A stretch of 64,000 bases of DNA from Galbibacter kalidii (GTDB lineage Bacteria > Bacteroidota > Bacteroidia > Flavobacteriales > Flavobacteriaceae), in contig NZ_JAPFGA010000006.1 in NCBI RefSeq assembly GCF_026241135.1, forward strand, positions 2,369 to 66,368. The letters run 5' to 3'. Position numbers and translations under genes: made by a program. Numbering within the stretch: the first letter of the stretch is position 1; every line of letters starts with the position of its first letter. The notes under the pieces are model-generated. The model was not told where the DNA came from. It did no database searches and saw only the letters and a program-made list of their open reading frames with translations. Shown here one piece after another: positions 59,451-64,000 of this stretch.

Positions 59451-60806
59451 CTATTTGTTTTCTGCAATCTTTTCGTTACTCATGCCTTCCAGTTTTTTTA
59501 GGATATAGTCGGACATGCTTCTCCCTTGTTCGAGACCTATTTCAATGGCTGCCGTATAGTGAATTCCTCCATACATTCGACTCAAGGCAGCTTCTTCGGC
59601 CGCTTTATTGAACGAAGGGAAGGACCGAACGGGAATGCCATAGGGTAGTTCTGTATCGTCGTCAAAAGCAAAATTATCGCCAAAAATGGAAGTCAGGGTG
59701 GAAGAGGCAGCTCCGGAAACTACGGAATGTCCGCTGCTGTATTCCGGAAAGGGAGGGGTTTGCAATATGGGCTTCCAGTTTTCGTCTATATGCTGATTGA
59801 TCACTGTTTCCGGACGGATCAAATTACTTCGGTATTTCTCATCCCAACAAGAGATAAAACCGTCAAATATGGCAATGGCAGTCTTGGTATAGGCAAAAAT
59901 CGTTTTATTGAAATCGCTATTGGTTTTTCTGCAGGCAATTTTTGTTATGCCTATCCAATGTGCTCCGGGAGTGATTTTTTTGGTGGCGAACATCAAATGA
60001 CCCCTCGTTACCGATACATAAGGGTTACAGTCCCAAAACTTAGCAATTTCCACACCTTCGGAAGTATCCCCCTCTTCAGTGATCTTGTTGGTGACATTAT
60101 AAACTTCCATGGTTTCTTTGAAAAATTCACTGTCCTTTTCCAGGGAAAACTCCGGAGGCGGGGCAGGCTTGAACTGTGAAGCCGAGTCGATGGCGAGGGT
60201 TCGTATTTTATTCCAATGGGGCTCAATACCATCCATATAGGCCGGTGGTGTTGGCTGCCAGCGGGAAGGGTTGTCGGTATTTACCGTAAATTTTGGCATG
60301 GTCCGGGTTTGCTTATAGTTATCCTTGTTCATCCAAATTTTTATATGATCGATCACTTTCATGGCATAAGCTTTGGAGACATCAAATTCCTTTTCGTTGA
60401 TTTCTTTCCATTCGCTGTATATACTGTCTTGAAACTTGGCGATGCGTTCTTCAGAAAAAATAAGGGTTTTGCTGATCTCATGATGCGCGATCAAAGCAGC
60501 AACTTGATAATTGATGCCTTCCGTTTTTTCAGGCTTTGGAATGGGTTTTAGACCGTTGAGTTTTCCCGCTAACGAATTGTAATTCGGATCGTTCAATGCG
60601 ATAATCTCGTAGGCCGCAATGTCGGGATAAACAAAGATCCTACTGGCCACCGGAGGGGAAAAAATATCGTGGATCATAACCTGAACAACCTTATCGATCG
60701 AGTGGTGTAGATCTTCCGATGTTACTGTGATCGGTTGTTCTTCTTTATTGCATGAGCTCATGGCTATGGCGAGAATGCTTAAAAAAGAAAATAGTATTCG
60801 TTTCAT
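59451..60806 (-). CDS. Vanadium-dependent haloperoxidase-like lipoprotein (PAP2 superfamily)
   Basis: A 451-residue lipoprotein (lipobox AMSSC, Cys19). The vanadate/phosphate-binding residues are seen in order: DEKYRSNLIRPETVINQHID (Lys/Arg), PFPEYSSGHSVVSGAASSTL (the SGHS loop), and ALSRMYGGIHYTAAIEIGLE (Arg and catalytic His). The pattern is that of Bacteroidetes V-HPO-like proteins, which may oxidise halides or act as phosphatases. It follows the VCBS gene by 7 bp in the same direction, so the two are co-transcribed. Confidence 0.9.
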   Translation of the reverse strand: MKRILFSFLSILAIAMSSCNKEEQPITVTSEDLHHSIDKVVQVMIHDIFSPPVASRIFVYPDIAAYEIIALNDPNYNSLAGKLNGLKPIPKPEKTEGINYQVAALIAHHEISKTLIFSEERIAKFQDSIYSEWKEINEKEFDVSKAYAMKVIDHIKIWMNKDNYKQTRTMPKFTVNTDNPSRWQPTPPAYMDGIEPHWNKIRTLAIDSASQFKPAPPPEFSLEKDSEFFKETMEVYNVTNKITEEGDTSEGVEIAKFWDCNPYVSVTRGHLMFATKKITPGAHWIGITKIACRKTNSDFNKTIFAYTKTAIAIFDGFISCWDEKYRSNLIRPETVINQHIDENWKPILQTPPFPEYSSGHSVVSGAASSTLTSIFGDNFAFDDDTELPYGIPVRSFPSFNKAAEEAALSRMYGGIHYTAAIEIGLEQGRSMSDYILKKLEGMSNEKIAENK

Positions 60807-60813
60807 CTGTCTG

Positions 60814-63800
60814 TTATTTTATTAGCTTGTAAAGTTCTGCTTTGTTGTTGTTTATAGTTATCAATAAATAATCTTGATTGTTGATGCTTATAGTGTTTAG
60901 TTGTACTACTGCTTTATTCATAAGATTTAGCCCTAAGTCTGAGGCTAAAACGATGTTTTTATCATCAAAAATCAAAGCTCCGGCAAACGAATCGAAGCGT
61001 CCGTGGTAGGGCTTTACCCCAAAATAATTTCCGGCAGCCAAAACCTCTTCTTTTCCATCTTTGTTAAAATCAAAAGACAAAAAGCTGGTAATAGGTGCTA
61101 GTTGCACCTCATTTTTAAAAGCCTTAAAGCTAAAGCTTCCATCATTGTTTTCCAAATAGCCCGATTTAAGGGTGTGAACTTCCAATAGTTCGGCTTTTTT
61201 AAGCAAATCGGGAGAGATAACTTCTTCAAGGGTTTTTCCGGCAAATGATTTGTAGGTGGTGAATTTTTTACGCATCAACCTTACCATTTGCGCGGAGAGA
61301 TCATCTAAACCTGCAAGCGTATAGTATAAACCGTTTTTTTCGGTTGCAACAATGGTTTCAGTATACCCGTTATCATCAAAATCTGCATAATACATTTTCA
61401 TAGGGTAATTGGTAGATGCTTCAAATTTACTGTTTAATCCCCAATTTCCCATCAAATAATCCATATCTCCGTCATTATCAATATCAAAAGGAGTAATTGC
61501 TTGCCATAATCCGTTTAGCTTATTATCTGTGATGATTACTTTTTTAAAGCTTCCGTTTTCATTTTTAAAGAAAGTTGGAGCCATCCATTCGCCTACAACA
61601 ATTAAATCGGTTTGACCATCACGATCAAAATCGCTCCAAACAGCATCGGTTACCATGCCAATTTGCTGTAATTCCTTATTTTCTTTTATGCTGAAGTTTC
61701 CATTATTGTTTTTGAGGATGTATGAATTAGGAATGTTACCAAAATCGTTGTTTACGGCATTGCTGCCAACAAACAGGTCTATGTCGCCATCCTCATCAAA
61801 ATCATTTGCCTTTATTACCGATACGTTTTCAAAATATTCTGGGAGATCAACTTTCTTCATGCCTGTTTCATCCTGAATAAAAAACCGATCGAGAAGGGGC
61901 GTCATTTGGTTGTAATATTCACCGCCACCTGAGCCAATAAAAAGATCGTTCTTACCATCGTTGTTAGTATCAAGAATTACCGCTGAAACATCTTCTGTAA
62001 TGGAATCTTTAGTGATTTCGGGATAGTCTTGTGCTACAAATGCAGTGTCGGTTTGGATATAAAATTGAACCGGATTCCTTTTCGAACTGCCAAAAAAGAT
62101 ATCTTCTTTTCCATCGCCGTTAAGATCACCCACAGCCGTTGCCGGACCACGATCGGAAATTTGATACGGAATTAACTTCTGACGGTTAAAATCGGTATAG
62201 TTGTTTTCCTTGTGTACAAAATCGATTCCGAGGTTATCTGGAATTTTTTCAAAGAGCCTTTCTTTTTTAGGTTTCAACACATTAAAGTTGAAGGGATCCC
62301 TTTTGCTTTTAGCTTGAACAAGTAATGTTTGATTTGTAGTAACATTGTTGAGTTTTTGATAGGTATTATCGGGCCAAACAATTAATAATGAATCAACGGT
62401 GGCAATTTTACCATATCCTAAATGAATAACAGGTTCCGAAGAAGCCTGGAATCCTCTTACGGTGTATAATTCTTTATACTGAACGTTTCCATCAACATAC
62501 GAAAACACCTTGGTGCCAATTCCAAACGGGTTTTTTGTGTTGTTCTTAAAACGAAGTTTTAAATAGTTGCTTTTTTCATTGGTTTTGTTAATGTATAAGC
62601 TGGCAGGAGCATTAATGTTGTTGGTTACTACATCCAGATCGCCATCATTATCCAGATCACCCATGGCCATGGCACCCGAAATAAGGGTGTCTTTTCCAAT
62701 CCATGTTCCAGACCTGTCTGAAAAGTTCAATGAATCTGAGCCTTCAAAAATATAATTGTGGGTATTTCCACTAGGCATCATGTCCAGGGCCTTTTTATCA
62801 ACCAATCTGGTATTATCAAGTTTTTTCTTAATATGCTCGTCGGATACAAATTTGATGTAATCGAGATCGTTAGGGCGTTTCGGAATTCCGTTGGAAATAA
62901 ACAGATCTTGTTCGCCATCCTGATTAAAATCTTCAAACAAGGCACTCCAACTCCAGTCGGTTGCAGCAATGCCGCTTAACAATGCCGTTTCGGCATATCC
63001 TGTGCCTTGTTGATTTACCTGAAGCATATTGCGGGTAAACTGGTAGTGATAACCCAAGGCTTGGGTCCTCATTTTAAGCATCTGTGGATTGTCGTCCCCT
63101 TCAGAGGACTTTAAAACTTTTTCATCTTCGGGAAGCATGTCTAAGGATAAAAGATCGGGATAACCGTCATGATTGATATCGGCCACATCATTCCCCATAG
63201 AGAAGCGGCTGGTATGACCAAAATAGTCTTTCAGGCTTTCAGAAAAAGTACCGTCTCCATTGTTCAGATAGTAATAATCATCTTCATGAAAATCGTTACC
63301 AACATAAATATCGGGCCATCCATCCTGGTTAAAATCAGATACGGCAACACCTAATCCGTAACCATTTACCCCACCAAAAATTCCGGCTTCTTCACTTACA
63401 TCTGTGAACACCCCCCTTGGTCCCCCCTCAAGGGGGGAATTATAAATGTCGTTGCGAAGTAATTTATCACCAGTTTCATAAGTTCTCTTGTTCCGAAGAT
63501 CGACATTGCCAAAAGATTCTTGCGTATGTACGGCATGATTTAGTAGGTAAATGTCCAGGTCGCCATCTTTGTCGTAATCCAAAAATGCAGCCGACGAACT
63601 GTAAGTGTCAAAGTCCAGACCGTATTTGGCGGCACTTTCGGTAAAGGTGTTGTCTCCATTGTTGATGTAGAGTTCGTTATATCCATTAAACCCGTTAATA
63701 CCTACAACGGCACACACATAAATATCGAGTAAGCCATCGCCATTAATATCGCCCATGACGGCTCCGGTGTTCCAACTGCTGTTTCCTGCTACCCCTGCCT

Positions 63801-64000
63801 GTTCGGTAATATCTTCAAATTGCAAATTGCCTTTGTTGAGGTAGAGCTTGTTTTTTTCCTGATTGGATGAAAAGAAAATATCGGGCAAACCATCATTGTT
63901 AATATCACCAATAGCAACACCACCACCATTATAAAAGTAGAGGTAGTCGAGGATGTTCAATTCATCCGATTCGGTAATCTTGTTTACAAAATCGATACCT
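60814..64000 (-). CDS. VCBS/FG-GAP repeat surface protein (5' end outside window)
   Basis: At least 1,060 residues are seen; the frame continues past 64,000 (GIDFVNKITESDE before the in-frame TTG at 63,960), so that TTG is not the start. The protein holds many FG-GAP/VCBS Asp-rich calcium loops such as GDINNDGLPDIFFS, GDINGDGLLDIYVC, DYDKDGDLDIYLLN and DLDNDGDLDVVTNN. An ASPIC/UnbV-like domain lies near residue 480-560 (GIGTKVFSYVDGNVQYKELY). It is probably a beta-propeller surface protein, often linked to TonB/SusD systems. A genomic repeat (63,409-63,438) appears inserted in frame as SPLEGGPRG within KLLRNDIYNSPLEGGPRGVF. Confidence 0.9.
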   Translation of the reverse strand, partial: GIDFVNKITESDELNILDYLYFYNGGGVAIGDINNDGLPDIFFSSNQEKNKLYLNKGNLQFEDITEQAGVAGNSSWNTGAVMGDINGDGLLDIYVCAVVGINGFNGYNELYINNGDNTFTESAAKYGLDFDTYSSSAAFLDYDKDGDLDIYLLNHAVHTQESFGNVDLRNKRTYETGDKLLRNDIYNSPLEGGPRGVFTDVSEEAGIFGGVNGYGLGVAVSDFNQDGWPDIYVGNDFHEDDYYYLNNGDGTFSESLKDYFGHTSRFSMGNDVADINHDGYPDLLSLDMLPEDEKVLKSSEGDDNPQMLKMRTQALGYHYQFTRNMLQVNQQGTGYAETALLSGIAATDWSWSALFEDFNQDGEQDLFISNGIPKRPNDLDYIKFVSDEHIKKKLDNTRLVDKKALDMMPSGNTHNYIFEGSDSLNFSDRSGTWIGKDTLISGAMAMGDLDNDGDLDVVTNNINAPASLYINKTNEKSNYLKLRFKNNTKNPFGIGTKVFSYVDGNVQYKELYTVRGFQASSEPVIHLGYGKIATVDSLLIVWPDNTYQKLNNVTTNQTLLVQAKSKRDPFNFNVLKPKKERLFEKIPDNLGIDFVHKENNYTDFNRQKLIPYQISDRGPATAVGDLNGDGKEDIFFGSSKRNPVQFYIQTDTAFVAQDYPEITKDSITEDVSAVILDTNNDGKNDLFIGSGGGEYYNQMTPLLDRFFIQDETGMKKVDLPEYFENVSVIKANDFDEDGDIDLFVGSNAVNNDFGNIPNSYILKNNNGNFSIKENKELQQIGMVTDAVWSDFDRDGQTDLIVVGEWMAPTFFKNENGSFKKVIITDNKLNGLWQAITPFDIDNDGDMDYLMGNWGLNSKFEASTNYPMKMYYADFDDNGYTETIVATEKNGLYYTLAGLDDLSAQMVRLMRKKFTTYKSFAGKTLEEVISPDLLKKAELLEVHTLKSGYLENNDGSFSFKAFKNEVQLAPITSFLSFDFNKDGKEEVLAAGNYFGVKPYHGRFDSFAGALIFDDKNIVLASDLGLNLMNKAVVQLNTISINNQDYLLITINNNKAELYKLIK
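63409..63438. repeat. Dispersed CCCCT/AGGGG repeat inside the VCBS gene
   Basis: CACCCCCCTTGGTCCCCCCT then CAAGGGGGGAA is related to the repeat at 30,147-30,175. It is translated in frame as about nine residues (SPLEGGPRG) in a loop before a VCBS unit. Confidence 0.7.

Overview
The window looks like a chromosomal segment of a marine-type member of the Flavobacteriaceae (Bacteroidota). The evidence is AT-rich DNA, type IX secretion (T9SS) type B sorting domains, PorP/SprF and OmpA-TPR partners, BlaI/M56 sensor pairs, SusC/TonB-type receptors, VCBS/FG-GAP proteins, Bacteroidetes-style conjugation genes (TraK/TraM/TraN) and DUF4407. The genus cannot be fixed from sequence reading alone.

Layout. 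1-6.6 kb: a surface-protein and T9SS module (repeat-rich adhesin, type B-sorted protein, PorP/SprF, OmpA-TPR). 6.6-23 kb: accessory and decaying DNA. It holds small lipoproteins, a frameshifted beta-barrel gene running into a broken VOC/PhnB gene, a P450 plus CrtB-like synthase pair, a GC-rich broken T9SS gene (12.1-13.6 kb), sigma-factor and LytTR fragments, an Rhs-like tail, a RelE/ParE module, DUF3050, an HlyD remnant, a traKMN fragment of a conjugative transposon and a GNAT gene with one nonsense codon. This stretch ends at the 3' end of a tRNA-Leu (22,986), the classic side for island integration. Upstream of the tRNA lie three extra tRNA-Leu 5' halves.

23.4-44.6 kb is mostly housekeeping: M20 dipeptidase, BlaI-M56 pair with visible operators, lipoproteins, DUF4407, GT39-like glycosyltransferase, metallophosphoesterase, SGNH hydrolase, an Mrp-NifU-FNR-ferredoxin Fe-S operon, a mercury-type ArsR/CsoR-like/Cys-rich/MerTP/GDCCVxC cluster lacking MerA, an alkyltransferase-like protein, LysE, TrmB, a MurG-like glycosyltransferase and a PhoR/PhoB-like two-component pair. 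45-50 kb: TonB-dependent receptor plus duplicated beta-helix lipoprotein. 50-58.5 kb: a secreted protein with three internal repeats, an Lrp-cupin-LysE module, a DUF1624-type membrane protein, a LuxE-like acyl-protein synthetase and a LacI regulator, set among several repeat families. 58.5-64 kb: minus-strand operon of a VCBS protein, vanadium haloperoxidase and GyrI-domain protein.

The most unusual non-coding structure is at 50,039-50,183: seven TACGTT boxes at a strict 21-22 bp period, most followed by a 4-nt variable spacer and AACGTA, giving a helically phased palindrome array between two convergent genes. Other repeats include a 163-bp MITE-like element, a 132/133-bp paired element, and a genomic repeat apparently inserted in frame within the VCBS gene.
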